DNA of 64,000 bases. Source: Sphingomonas sp. HDW15A. Its GTDB lineage: Bacteria > Pseudomonadota > Alphaproteobacteria > Sphingomonadales > Sphingomonadaceae. Below, piece after piece: positions 24,998 to 33,911 of the stretch; the first letter of the stretch is position 1, and each line of letters begins with the position of its first letter. The stretch is from assembly GCF_011301715.1 (NCBI RefSeq), contig NZ_CP049870.1, positions 2,046,001-2,110,000 of the forward strand. The letters are read 5' to 3'. The notes under the pieces are model-generated. The model searched no databases and was not told where the DNA came from. It worked only from the letters and a program-made list of their open reading frames with translations. Made by a program: the position numbers and the translations under genes.

Positions 24998-27900
24998 TCA
25001 GCCGCGTTCCGGCGCCGGCGGAGGCGGTGGCGGCGGAGGCGGCGGCGGGCAGCTTTCCGTCGCCAGGATCACTGAGCCGTCCGGGCAGGTCTGCGTGGCG
25101 GGCGGCGCCGGCGGTGGCGGCGGCGCCTCGACCACATCCTCGACCACACGCGGAGTCGGCTGGAACTTCGCCTTCAACGTCAGACCGTAGGTGCGCGGCT
25201 CGCCAAGGAACGCCGCGTATAGCTGGTTGGAACGGTTGGCCGGAAGCGGCGGATTACAGAAGCCATTGGCGGCCCCGCGCTCAGTGCAGCTTCCCTGCAG
25301 GAAGGCGTCGAAGCCGATCTGGGTGAACTTCTCGTTGAAGATGTTGTTCGCCCAAAGTTCGACAGCCCAACTGCGGCTCGCGCCGGTGAGACCGATGCGG
25401 CCGTTGACCACCGTGAACCCTTCTTGGGTCTTTTCGAGGTCGAGGTCGGAACCGGTGTTGTATTCGGCCATGTGACGAACGTCGAAATAGACCAGACCGC
25501 GAAGCCCGCTGCCGCCGATCGGCGGTGTCCAGGTCACGGAGCCCGTAAGGGTCCAAGGCGATGCGTTCGATACGCGCCGTCCCGGAAGCTGGAACAAGGC
25601 GTTGGACAGCGGGCGCCCGTCTGCGCCGACCAGGTCATCCCGGTATTTCGTGTCCGAGTAGGTCACGCCGCCGTTGACCATCAGGTTGTTCATCGGCCGG
25701 GTGAACAGTTCGACCTCGACGCCCTGCGACTTTACGCCGGCGCGTTCCTTGCCGGTGCAGGCACCGGTGGTCGGGCTGTTGTCGCTGTCTGCGCCGTCGA
25801 GTCCGTCAGAGCAGCTATTGATATTCTCGACGATGAAGTTGACGCCGTTGAACGTGTTGAGCTGGAAGTTTTTGAACAGCTGGTGGAACACCGCGACGTT
25901 CACGTCGAACCACGAGCCATTGTACTTCAGGCCAAGCTCCCAGGCGTCGTTCGTCTCGGGCTTGAACTCCAGCTGCGAGATGTCCGAGGGGACGCAGCCG
26001 ACGGGCTGCGGCCCGCTTTGCGGGCAGACCGCGCCGGCAACCGGAAGGCCGAACGAATTCAGTGAGACCTGACGCGAAAAGGCGCTGCGATCGAGGTTGA
26101 AGCCCCCGGCTTTGTAGCCACGCGAATAGCTCAGGTAGGTCAGCAAGCGGTCAGTCGGCTTAAAGCTCAAGACAGCGGTCCCGCTGAGCTCCTCTTCCTC
26201 GTGCTTTCCATCGTAGTCCTGGGCGCCGCCCGGGACCCGCGGAAGAGCGCACGGCAACTGTGCCAGCGAGCTGCCGCTGAAGGCGGCGCACGACGTCAAA
26301 TTGTCCCTCAGCTCCGCGTCCAGCTCCTTGACCTCATTGGTGTAGCGAAGCCCGACGGTCAGCTTGAGGTTCGGGGTAATCGCGAAGATATTGTGCGTGA
26401 ACAGCGCGTAATTGTTGCTGGTCTGATCGAAGTCGTCGACGAGGCCCTGGTCCTCGAACAGGAACGGAACGCCGCTGATCTGCCCGAGGTTCTGGAAACC
26501 GTTGTTCGTGAACGAGTAAGGCCCAAAGTTGTTCACGCTGAAGTTCACACCGGGAATTCCAGCCGGAAGACCGGTATTATTCAGCCGCGCGAATGCGCCG
26601 AGCGCGGTGATGTTTTGGGCCAATGCGGCCGCAGCAGTGAAGTTCGAGGCCGCGACCGCCGCATTATACTGGGCGACCAGTCCGACGACTGGAGCATCGC
26701 GGACGCCCTGAGCGATGGCGCTGTTGAAGCAGGTGTCGCCGTCGGAAGGCGTGATCAGCCCCGGCTGGGCGGTCAGGCGCGCAAAGGTCGACGCCGAAAG
26801 ACAGCTCGCCAGGTCGTCGAAGTCGCGCCCGTAGCGCAGCGAATCCCGGCTGTGGAGCTTCTCGTTGGCGTAATAGCCACCGATCAACCAATCGAGCCGG
26901 TCGTTAAACGTGGTGCCCTGAAGTCGGAGCTCCTGGCTGAAAGTCTTGAACCGGTTGAAGGCGGTTCCATCATCCGGACGATAAGCGAGATCGAGGTTCG
27001 AATAGTCGATGTCGGTACCGCGAATGAGGTTGTTGTAGCGGTAAGCCGTGATGCTGGTGATCTCGGCCCCGCCGAAATCGTAGGTGGCTTCCGCCGAGAA
27101 GCCCCAATCCTTGACGTCGCCGCGATAGCTGCGCCCTTCGGAAATCACGACGTCGCGGTCGAACGTGTCGTCCGGAATAATCCCGCCGATGCCTTGGAGA
27201 ATCGGAGCAAAGGACGAAGGCACGCGGTCCGCGCCGCCGTTGCCGTCACCTAGAGCATCGGAGACGGGAAGGTAGGGCGCAGCGCAACACTCTTCGTCAC
27301 GCTTCGAGTAATCGCCGATGACTCGAAGCGAGAAATTGTCGTCCGGCTGGTACAGAATCTGCCCGCGAAGCAGCCAGCGGTCGCGATCGTTGACGTCGCG
27401 TCCGGAAATGATGTCCTCCACGAAGCCGTCGCGCTTCATCAGGACGCCATCGATGCGGGCGGCCAGCGTATCGGAGATCGGGCCCGTTATGCCGAGTTCA
27501 AAGCGGCGGAGGTCGTAATTGCCGATGGTCGCTTCGCCGGTAATTTCAGTGTTGAAGCGCGGTTTGGCGGTGATGACGTGGATAAGGCCGGCGGACGTGT
27601 TGCGTCCGAACAAGGTTCCTTGTGGGCCGCGAAGCACCTCGACCCGGTCGATCGGTCCAAGCTCGGTAAGGCCCGAGCCGACGCGGCTACGGTAGACGCC
27701 ATCGATAAAGACGCCGACCGAGCTTTCGAGGCCGGGGTTATCGCCAACGGTACCGATGCCCCGGATACGGGCAGTCGAGGCGCCGCCTTCCGACTGGGTC
27801 GAAGAAACGAGCAGCGAGGGGCTGACCTGCTGCATCTGACGAATGTCGCTCGCGCCGGTGTTCTCGAACGATTCCGCCGTGACGGCCGAAACCGCCAGGG

Positions 27901-28114
27901 GAACGTCGCTAAGCGCCTCGTTACGGCGGGTCGCAGTGACCACGATCGGGCTGTCATCGGCCGCTTCGGCCTGCTGGTCCGCAGTGTCGACATTGGCAGC
28001 TTCGGTCGGCGCCTCGGCCGGGGTCGAAGGCTGCGGCTCCGTCGTCTCTTGAGCGAACGCAGGGACCGTAAGGGTCAGGAAAGCCGCCGAAAGCAGCCAA
28101 GGCGATTTGCGCAT
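24998..28114 (-). CDS. TonB-dependent outer-membrane receptor with proline-rich C-terminal tail
   Basis: 1038 residues. A signal peptide (MRKSPWLLSAAFLTLTVPAFA) is followed by a Glu/Ala-rich stretch, then the plug domain (VVTATRRNEALSDVPLAVS, VEVLRGPQGTLFGRNTSAG) and a long 22-strand-type barrel. It takes up an unknown siderophore or nutrient using TonB energy. Unusually it does not end at the last barrel strand (AFLGEPRTYGLTLKAKFQ). About 50 further residues follow: an acidic piece, proline runs, CPDGSVILATESCP and a final poly-Pro stretch ending APERG. The ATG at 28114 has GGAGGGG just upstream. It is downstream of infC with 168 bp between, where a 9-bp inverted repeat lies. Confidence 0.93.
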   Translation of the reverse strand: MRKSPWLLSAAFLTLTVPAFAQETTEPQPSTPAEAPTEAANVDTADQQAEAADDSPIVVTATRRNEALSDVPLAVSAVTAESFENTGASDIRQMQQVSPSLLVSSTQSEGGASTARIRGIGTVGDNPGLESSVGVFIDGVYRSRVGSGLTELGPIDRVEVLRGPQGTLFGRNTSAGLIHVITAKPRFNTEITGEATIGNYDLRRFELGITGPISDTLAARIDGVLMKRDGFVEDIISGRDVNDRDRWLLRGQILYQPDDNFSLRVIGDYSKRDEECCAAPYLPVSDALGDGNGGADRVPSSFAPILQGIGGIIPDDTFDRDVVISEGRSYRGDVKDWGFSAEATYDFGGAEITSITAYRYNNLIRGTDIDYSNLDLAYRPDDGTAFNRFKTFSQELRLQGTTFNDRLDWLIGGYYANEKLHSRDSLRYGRDFDDLASCLSASTFARLTAQPGLITPSDGDTCFNSAIAQGVRDAPVVGLVAQYNAAVAASNFTAAAALAQNITALGAFARLNNTGLPAGIPGVNFSVNNFGPYSFTNNGFQNLGQISGVPFLFEDQGLVDDFDQTSNNYALFTHNIFAITPNLKLTVGLRYTNEVKELDAELRDNLTSCAAFSGSSLAQLPCALPRVPGGAQDYDGKHEEEELSGTAVLSFKPTDRLLTYLSYSRGYKAGGFNLDRSAFSRQVSLNSFGLPVAGAVCPQSGPQPVGCVPSDISQLEFKPETNDAWELGLKYNGSWFDVNVAVFHQLFKNFQLNTFNGVNFIVENINSCSDGLDGADSDNSPTTGACTGKERAGVKSQGVEVELFTRPMNNLMVNGGVTYSDTKYRDDLVGADGRPLSNALFQLPGRRVSNASPWTLTGSVTWTPPIGGSGLRGLVYFDVRHMAEYNTGSDLDLEKTQEGFTVVNGRIGLTGASRSWAVELWANNIFNEKFTQIGFDAFLQGSCTERGAANGFCNPPLPANRSNQLYAAFLGEPRTYGLTLKAKFQPTPRVVEDVVEAPPPPPAPPATQTCPDGSVILATESCPPPPPPPPPPPAPERG

Positions 28115-28211
28115 CTTTACCCCTCCATAGGCCGCGTGCCGATTTCGGCTACGCGTATGGAGGAAAGCTAATCCAGAGCGGACCGCCAAGGAAGCGAGAC
28201 AGAGAGGTGTC

Positions 28212-28234
28212 TCGCAAATCACGGGGATTTGCGA
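28212..28234. promoter_or_regulatory. Inverted repeat upstream of the TonB receptor gene
   Basis: TCGCAAATC and GATTTGCGA are perfect 9-bp arms around ACGGG, about 100 bp upstream of the receptor start and 50 bp after the infC stop. There is no T-run on either side, so an operator is more likely than a terminator. Confidence 0.5.
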
Positions 28235-28282
28235 CAGAAATGCAACAGTGACCGGGAAAGGGCCGGTTTCCGTAACGGCAGC

Positions 28283-28825
28283 TTACTTCGGTGCGAGCAC
28301 CATCAGCATCTGCCGGCCTTCCATACGGGGATGCGCCTCGATCTTGGCGATGTCGGCGACCTGCTCCGAAGCGCGCTGGAGAACCGCCATGCCGAGCTGG
28401 CCATGGGCCATTTCGCGGCCGCGGAAACGCATGGTCAGCTTGACCTTGTCGCCCTCTTCCAGGAACTCGACGACCTTTTTCATCTTGGTGTCATAGTCGT
28501 GGTCGTCGATGTTGGGACGCATTTTGATCTCCTTGATCTCCTGCGTCTTCTGCTTCTTGCGCTGCTCGTTGGCCTTCTTCTGCGCTTCGTATTTGTAGCG
28601 GCCGATATCGAGGAACTTGGCGACGGGCGGATCGGCGCCGGGGCTGATCTCGACGAGGTCGAGACCGACCTCCTGTGCTTGCTCGAACGCCTCGCGAGTA
28701 AACATGACGCCCAGATTCTCGCCATTTTCATCGATTACCCTAACCTTCGGGGCCTGGATGAACTGATTGTAGCGGGGGCCGGTCATCGGCGGCGGCGTCA
28801 TTGGCCGCCTCATCGGGGGTCGTAT
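28283..28825 (-). CDS. infC: Translation initiation factor IF-3, predicted AUA start
   Basis: About 180 residues. IF-3 N domain: RYNQFIQAPKVRVIDENGEN and LVEISPGADPPVAKFLD; basic linker: YEAQKKANEQRKKQKTQ; C domain: KEIKMRPNIDDHDYDTKMK and MRFRGREMAHGQLG. IF-3 binds the 30S subunit and rejects non-standard start codons. The first in-frame ATG (28813) is 20 bases from the only good ribosome site (AAGGAG), whereas AUA at 28825-28823 is eight bases from it and in frame. infC genes are known to use rare starts so that IF-3 represses its own translation. I therefore place the start at AUA, giving IRPPMRRPM. It follows thrS, the classic order. Confidence 0.9.
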   Translation of the reverse strand: MRPPMRRPMTPPPMTGPRYNQFIQAPKVRVIDENGENLGVMFTREAFEQAQEVGLDLVEISPGADPPVAKFLDIGRYKYEAQKKANEQRKKQKTQEIKEIKMRPNIDDHDYDTKMKKVVEFLEEGDKVKLTMRFRGREMAHGQLGMAVLQRASEQVADIAKIEAHPRMEGRQMLMVLAPK

Positions 28826-28841
28826 AGCAAGCTCTCCTTTT
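28823..28841 (-). promoter_or_regulatory. infC ribosome site with rare AUA start
   Basis: On the minus strand AAAAAGGAG is followed by eight bases and then ATA. This spacing selects the AUA codon and implies IF-3 autocontrol, by analogy with the AUU start of E. coli infC. Confidence 0.65.
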
Positions 28842-28961
28842 TGAGTCGTTGGTTACGGCGGCGAGTTAGTCGCTTCGCACGCTCAAGGGAAGGGCGGCAC
28901 CGAGCAAGCGGCCATTTTTACGCCGCGCTGTGGCGGCATGACGTCAGGCGGCAGAGCGGAA

Positions 28962-30974
28962 CTAGCGTAAGTCCGGCGGCGTCGCTTCCGCGCTGAACAG
29001 CCCGATCGCCTCCTCGAGACCCATCACCCTCTGATGCTCCTCGCTGCCCAAGCGACGAACGGCGACGGTGCCTTCCTCCGCCTCGCGCTTGCCGACGACC
29101 AAGAGCAGCGGGACCTTTGCCAGGCTGTGCTCGCGCACCTTGTAGTTGATCTTCTCGTTGCGAAGATCGGCTTCGGCGCGAAGACCGGCCGACTGAAGCG
29201 CCGCCACCACCTTGCGCGCATAGTCGTCGGCATCGCTGACGATGGTCGCGACGACGACCTGGCGCGGTGCGAGCCACAGCGGGAACTTGCCGGCGTGATG
29301 CTCGATGAGGATTCCGATGAACCGCTCGAACGTGCCGAGGATCGCACGGTGGAGCATCACCGGGCGGTGCTTCTCGCCGTCCTCGCCGATGTAATAGGCA
29401 TCGAGCCGCTCGGGAAGGACCGTATCGGTCTGGATCGTTCCGACCTGCCAAGTGCGGCCGATCGCGTCGGTCAGGTGGAACTCCAGCTTCGGCGCGTAGA
29501 AAGCACCCTCTCCCGGGAGCTCTTCCCAGCCATATTCCTCGGTGTTGCGTCCGGTCGCGGCGACGGCATCGCGCAAGGACTGTTCCGACCAGTCCCACAT
29601 CTCGTCCGAGCCGAAACGCTTTTCCGGCCTGAGCGCGAGCTTGATCGCATATTTGTCGAAGCCCAAGTCCTTGTAGATCCGGTCGAGCAGGTCGCAGAAG
29701 GTTTTCACCTCCTCGATCAGCTGGTCCTCACGGACGAAGATGTGCGCATCGTCCTGCGTGAACTGGCGCACGCGCATGATCCCGTGGAGCGCGCCATGCG
29801 GCTCGTTGCGGTGGCAACAGCCGAACTCCGCCATGCGGATCGGCAGTTCCTTGTAGCTGGTGATGCCCTGCTTGAAGATCAGCACATGCGCCGGGCAGTT
29901 CATCGGTTTCAGCGCCATCATCTCGGCCTGGCCGGTGATGACCGGAGCGTCGTCCTCGACGTTCGGAATCTCGTCGGGGACGACGAACATATTCTCGCGA
30001 TACTTGCCCCAGTGGCCGCTCTTCTCCCACTGGCGGGAGTCCATCAGCTGCGGAGTCTTGACCTCCTGGTAGCCGGCCGCGTCGAGCTGGCGGCGCATAT
30101 ACGCCTCCAGCTGGCGCCACAGGATGAAGCCGTTGGGGTGCCAGAAGACGCTGCCGTGCGCCTCGGCCTGGAGGTGGAAAAGATCCATCTCCTGCCCGAT
30201 TTTGCGGTGGTCGCGCTTGGCCGCTTCTTCGAGCCGGACGAGATGCTCGTCCAGCTGCCTCTTGTTGAGCCAGGCGGTTCCGTAAATGCGGCTCAGCATC
30301 GGGTTGTTCTGGTCGCCGCGCCAGTAAGCGCCCGACACGCGGGTCAGCTTGAAAGCCTTGGGGTCGAGCTTGCCTGTCGAGGCAAGGTGCGGCCCGCGGC
30401 ACAGGTCGATCCAGTCCGCCTCGCCATGCCCCGTCTTGTACATGGTGATCGGCTCGTTCGCAGGGAGCTCCATCACCCACTCCGCCTTAAAGCTCTCGCC
30501 ATGGTCGATGAAGAATTGGCGGACGCGCTCGCGGTCCCACACTTCGCGGACCAGCGGCTTGTCGGCGGCGATGACGCGGCGCATTTCCTCCTCAATGGCC
30601 GGCAGGTCCTCGTCGGTGAACGGACCGCGACCGGGAGCCGGCGCAAAATCGTAATAGAAACCGTCGTCGGTCGCCGGGCCGAAGGTGATCTGTGTTCCGG
30701 GAAAGATATTCTGGACGGCTTCCGCGAGCACGTGCGCGAAGTCGTGGCGGACGAGTTCCAGCGCGTCCTTCTCGTCACGCGCGGTGACCAGCGCAAGCTG
30801 GCTGTCGCCTTCGAACGGTCGGTTAAGGTCGCGAAGCTCGCCGTCGATACGCGCCGCCAGCGCCGCCTTGGCGAGGCCGGGGCCGATCGCAGCAGCAACA
30901 TCGGCGGGCGTCGATCCGTGGGGCATCTCGCGAACAGAACCGTCGGGCAGCGAAATCTTGAGCATCTCGGACAT
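28962..30974 (-). CDS. thrS: Threonyl-tRNA synthetase
   Basis: 670 residues with the complete class II ThrRS layout. TGS domain: [19 protein letters not shown]. Editing domain: [17 protein letters not shown], with HxxxH, and [19 protein letters not shown] Cys. Catalytic core: [46 protein letters not shown] and [19 protein letters not shown]. The C-terminal anticodon-binding domain ([12 protein letters not shown]) completes it. It charges tRNA-Thr and clears Ser-tRNA-Thr. The start at 30974 ([12 protein letters not shown]) is preferred; another ATG lies three codons in. About 136 bp separate it from infC. I see no T-box in the 214-bp upstream region. Confidence 0.96.
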   Translation of the reverse strand: MSEMLKISLPDGSVREMPHGSTPADVAAAIGPGLAKAALAARIDGELRDLNRPFEGDSQLALVTARDEKDALELVRHDFAHVLAEAVQNIFPGTQITFGPATDDGFYYDFAPAPGRGPFTDEDLPAIEEEMRRVIAADKPLVREVWDRERVRQFFIDHGESFKAEWVMELPANEPITMYKTGHGEADWIDLCRGPHLASTGKLDPKAFKLTRVSGAYWRGDQNNPMLSRIYGTAWLNKRQLDEHLVRLEEAAKRDHRKIGQEMDLFHLQAEAHGSVFWHPNGFILWRQLEAYMRRQLDAAGYQEVKTPQLMDSRQWEKSGHWGKYRENMFVVPDEIPNVEDDAPVITGQAEMMALKPMNCPAHVLIFKQGITSYKELPIRMAEFGCCHRNEPHGALHGIMRVRQFTQDDAHIFVREDQLIEEVKTFCDLLDRIYKDLGFDKYAIKLALRPEKRFGSDEMWDWSEQSLRDAVAATGRNTEEYGWEELPGEGAFYAPKLEFHLTDAIGRTWQVGTIQTDTVLPERLDAYYIGEDGEKHRPVMLHRAILGTFERFIGILIEHHAGKFPLWLAPRQVVVATIVSDADDYARKVVAALQSAGLRAEADLRNEKINYKVREHSLAKVPLLLVVGKREAEEGTVAVRRLGSEEHQRVMGLEEAIGLFSAEATPPDLR

Positions 30975-31188
30975 GGGTTTGCCACTAGTGCAGCGCACAA
31001 ACTGCTTCAAGCACGCCTATCGATCGGCGCACTGACTTGCGACTAGATCCATGATCCAGCTCCGTCAGCCGGAGACTGTCCGGGCGGCGATCATCTGCGC
31101 TGCACGCGAGGCTTCGTATGTGGTCGGATCGGTCTGTTGAGCTTGGTGCGGCTGGAACCTGCGGCCAGCGCTTGCTACGGGGCCGCCC

Positions 31189-31968
31189 ATGACAACGCCC
31201 CTGCCCATCGAGCCGCCCGCCCTGTCCTACTTCGATCCCGGCGATGGCCGGCGCATCGCCTATCGGTTTCGCCCGCAGCACGAGAAGGTCAAGGGACCGA
31301 CGCTGATGTTCCTGCCCGGATACGCGTCAGACATGGACGGTACGAAGGCGACGGAAATCGACAAGTTCGCGGCTGCCGCCGGCCTCGCCTGCCTGCGTCT
31401 CGATTACAGCGGCACCGGGTCGAGCGGCGGCGAATTCAGCGCAGGGACTCTCGACCGCTGGCTGGAGGAAGTCCTCGCGGCGATCGACATGCTGACCGAC
31501 GGGCCGGTGCTAGTGATCGGCTCCTCGATGGGCGGCTGGCTTGCGCTTCATGCGGCGCTCAAGCGTCCGGACCGGGTCAAAGGCGTCGTCGGAATCGCCG
31601 CCGCTCCCAACTTCACTGACTGGGGATTCACCCAGGAGGAAAAGGAAATCATCTGGAACGACGGCAAGCTCGAGACGCCGAGCCCTTATGGCGACGGGCC
31701 CCAGGTCACGTATCGCGATTTCTGGAAGTCGGGCGAGAACATGCGACTGATCTACAAGCCGATCATGGTCGAATGCCCGGTTCGCTTGATCCATGGCGAC
31801 AAGGACGACGAAGTACCGATCGGAGTCGCGTTCAAAACCCTGGAGGACCTGCATTCAGGCGACGTGCAGCTCAACATCGTCAAATGGGGCGATCACCGGC
31901 TGTCGAAGCCGCACGAGATTGAAACGATCCTTCGAACCATCGTTGCATTGGCCGAGAAAATAAGATGA
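31189..31968 (+). CDS. Alpha/beta hydrolase
   Basis: 259 residues, alpha/beta-hydrolase fold. The nucleophile elbow is GSSMGGW (Ser in LVIGSSMGGWLAL), the oxyanion strand is LMFLPGYASDMDG, the acid is likely Asp in RLIHGDKDDEVP and the catalytic His is in KWGDHRLSKPHE. Overall it resembles the ABHD10-like bacterial group, acting on thioesters or esters; the substrate is unknown. There is no signal peptide, so it is cytosolic. The stop overlaps the start of the next gene (ATGA), indicating co-translation. Confidence 0.88.
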   Translation: MTTPLPIEPPALSYFDPGDGRRIAYRFRPQHEKVKGPTLMFLPGYASDMDGTKATEIDKFAAAAGLACLRLDYSGTGSSGGEFSAGTLDRWLEEVLAAIDMLTDGPVLVIGSSMGGWLALHAALKRPDRVKGVVGIAAAPNFTDWGFTQEEKEIIWNDGKLETPSPYGDGPQVTYRDFWKSGENMRLIYKPIMVECPVRLIHGDKDDEVPIGVAFKTLEDLHSGDVQLNIVKWGDHRLSKPHEIETILRTIVALAEKIR

Positions 31969-32627
31969 TCTTCCTGTTCGCGGCCGCCGCTCTCGTTGCC
32001 GCCGATTGCCCAACCGAAGCGACCACCCAGGCCGCCGTTTGCAAGGCGCTCGTCGCCCAGAAGAACGGACAGTTTGCCGCGTCGGCGACGGAATTCGAGA
32101 CCGCAGCGATACGGGCGAAGCCCGGCGATCCTGCTGCCGACCGAATGCTGGCCGCGGCAGGCAACATGTGGATCGCGGCCAACGAGCCCGCGAAAGCTGC
32201 GGTGGCATTGGACAAGGCGCTTGCGGGGAAAGGCCTCCTCGCCGACCAGCGCGGCAACGCCCTGCTCGACCGGGCGCGCGCTGCCGAAGCGCAAAACGAT
32301 CTCAAGACCGCTCGTGCTCGGCTTACGGAGGCCCTGCCGTCGATTAGCGAGGATTCCTTCGCGTGGTATTTCTCGGCCGCGCTCGCCGTTCGCGAGAACG
32401 ATCTCAAAACCGCCGAGGCCGCCATCCTAAAGGCGATGACGCTCGCGCCCAATGACTCGGAAATCCTGTTCGAGGCGGGCCATATCGCCCAGCTCGGCGG
32501 CGACGAGGCCAAAGCCCGTGGTTTGTGGCAGCGGGCGACGGCAGCCAATCCCAACGGGCCGGGCGGGACCGCGGCCAAGAAGGCGCTCGACTTTCTGGAC
32601 CGGCCGGCCCCGAACGCCTCCCGCTAG
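31965..32627 (+). CDS. Secreted or membrane-anchored TPR-like protein
   Basis: 220 residues. A hydrophobic N-terminus (MIFLFAAAALVAADCP) looks like a short signal peptide or anchor. The rest is helical, with repeated AxxxxxxAxxxxP units (AAVALDKALAGKGLL, LKTAEAAILKAMTLAPND, EAKARGLWQRATAANPN) typical of TPR-type repeats. The protein probably acts as a periplasmic or membrane-side scaffold; no enzymatic motif is seen. It shares a 4-bp ATGA overlap with the hydrolase. No terminator follows, so transcripts may run into the convergent SIMPL gene as antisense. Confidence 0.75.
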   Translation: MIFLFAAAALVAADCPTEATTQAAVCKALVAQKNGQFAASATEFETAAIRAKPGDPAADRMLAAAGNMWIAANEPAKAAVALDKALAGKGLLADQRGNALLDRARAAEAQNDLKTARARLTEALPSISEDSFAWYFSAALAVRENDLKTAEAAILKAMTLAPNDSEILFEAGHIAQLGGDEAKARGLWQRATAANPNGPGGTAAKKALDFLDRPAPNASR

Positions 32628-32632
32628 AGCGA

Positions 32633-33373
32633 CTATCCAGCGATATCGTAGTCGATCGTCGTCACAACCCGGACTTTCTGGAAGGGCGAGTCCGAACCCT
32701 CGGAGCCTTCTTCACTGTCCGCGCCGTCGCGCGGGCCGATCGAGAAGTAGCCCTGACTGGCATTTCGGATTTGGCCAACCTCGGAGCCGCTGTCACGCGC
32801 GAATTGCTCCGCGCTTTCACGGGCACGCACGGTCGCCTCGGCGATCATCGCGGGCTTGAGCTCGTTGAGCTTGGTGAAGCTGAAGTTGAGCGAGCTGCTG
32901 TCTAGCTCGACGCCTTCTTTGAGCAGGTTGGCGAGCGCCTCATTGGCGCGCTTGGCCCGCATCACGTCGGTGGTCCGAAGCTCGATCGAGCGGCTGACCG
33001 TGACCCGCTCGCCGGCCGGGTTGCCGTCCCGGTCGGTGAGATTGCGGCGCTCGAACGACACGCCGCTGTCGGTCATGTCGCCCGGCTTGAAACCGGCACG
33101 TAGAAAGAAACGGCGCACGGCGGCAGACTGCTGTTCGACCCGTGCGTTGACACCGGCAAGCTCGCTACCTTCGTCGCTGAAACTAATCGTCCAGGTCGCG
33201 AGATTGGCCGTAACGTCGCGTTCCGAAACACCGCGGACCGCAATCGACCGCTCGGCGCTTTTTGCCCGCCGCAGCCCGTCACCCAGAAGGTATCCGCCTG
33301 CCATCAGTGAGAAAGAGAAAATTCCGACTGCTCCGAGCAATAAAGCACGGTCGCCTTGAAGTTTGCCGATCAT
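32633..33373 (-). CDS. SIMPL (DUF541) domain protein, membrane-anchored
   Basis: 246 residues. One N-terminal hydrophobic segment (ALLLGAVGIFSFSLMAGGYLL) acts as anchor or uncleaved signal, followed by a SIMPL/DUF541 domain (SIAVRGVSERDVTANLATW, DVMRAKRANEALANLLKEG, ARESAEQFARDSGSEVGQI, VVTTIDYDI). Such proteins are periplasmic; some are linked to oxidative stress, but the biochemical role is unclear. I use the ATG at 33373 (MIGKLQGDRA), which places the charged residues just before the membrane segment; the upstream extension has no support. It lies between two rightward groups. Confidence 0.85.
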   Translation of the reverse strand: MIGKLQGDRALLLGAVGIFSFSLMAGGYLLGDGLRRAKSAERSIAVRGVSERDVTANLATWTISFSDEGSELAGVNARVEQQSAAVRRFFLRAGFKPGDMTDSGVSFERRNLTDRDGNPAGERVTVSRSIELRTTDVMRAKRANEALANLLKEGVELDSSSLNFSFTKLNELKPAMIAEATVRARESAEQFARDSGSEVGQIRNASQGYFSIGPRDGADSEEGSEGSDSPFQKVRVVTTIDYDIAG

Positions 33374-33411
33374 GGAACGACACTCTTGATTCGTCGTCTC
33401 TATTGACGGCC

Positions 33412-33458
33412 ACCGGACACGATTGCCGGTCACGGTCGTCGACGAACCGTGCTTTTTT
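33412..33458 (+). terminator. Tandem hairpins with intrinsic terminator just upstream of gloA
   Basis: ACCGG/CCGGT (33412-33430) is followed directly by CACGGT/ACCGTG (33431-33451) and six T (33453-33458). It points rightwards and ends 24 bp before the gloA start. It may stop antisense read-through from the hydrolase/TPR pair across the SIMPL gene, or attenuate gloAB. Confidence 0.65.
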
Positions 33459-33482
33459 AGCGATGAATTGAGCGAGGCTAAA

Positions 33483-33911
33483 GTGAAATTTCTTCATTCG
33501 ATGCTCCGGGTGCACGATCCCGAGGCTACTGTTGCATTCTTTCAACTGCTCGGACTCGAGGAGCGCCGGCGGATGGACAGTGCGACGGGGCGCTTCACGC
33601 TCATATTCCTCGGCGTGCCCGGCGAGGATGCGGAGGTGGAACTGACATACAACTGGCCGCCGGAAAACGGCGAACCGGAGCGTTACGAAGGCGGACGCAA
33701 CTTCGGCCACCTCGCCTATCGGGTCGACAATATCTACGACCACTGCCAGCGGCTGATGGACGCCGGCGTGACGATCAACCGCCCGCCGCGCGAAGGGCAA
33801 ATGGCGTTCGTAAAATCGCCGGACGGAATCTCAATTGAGCTGCTTCAGAAGGGCGAGAACCTGCCGCCTGCCGAACCGTGGGCATCGATGCCGAACAGCG
33901 GGAATTGGTGA
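33483..33911 (+). CDS. gloA: Lactoylglutathione lyase (glyoxalase I)
   Basis: 142 residues of the vicinal-oxygen-chelate fold. Metal and substrate motifs are KFLHSMLRVHDPE (metal His), RFTLIFLGVPG, VELTYNW (Glu), GRNFGHLAYRVDNIY (His) and SPDGISIELLQ (Glu). It isomerises the methylglyoxal-glutathione adduct to S-lactoylglutathione. GTG at 33483 is chosen since GAGG precedes it and the protein then starts VKFLHSMLRV as in relatives; the upstream frame crosses the terminator. The stop overlaps the gloB start (TGATG), so the two glyoxalase steps are coupled. Confidence 0.93.
   Translation: MKFLHSMLRVHDPEATVAFFQLLGLEERRRMDSATGRFTLIFLGVPGEDAEVELTYNWPPENGEPERYEGGRNFGHLAYRVDNIYDHCQRLMDAGVTINRPPREGQMAFVKSPDGISIELLQKGENLPPAEPWASMPNSGNW

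Noticed and set aside
29034..31046. 670-codon open frame on the plus strand opposite thrS
   Set aside because: thrS is certain on the minus strand; the antisense product has no family features and arises from codon bias.
30975..31188. T-box or attenuator leader for thrS
   Set aside because: No T-box sequence or terminator/antiterminator pair is visible; T-boxes are rare in alphaproteobacteria.
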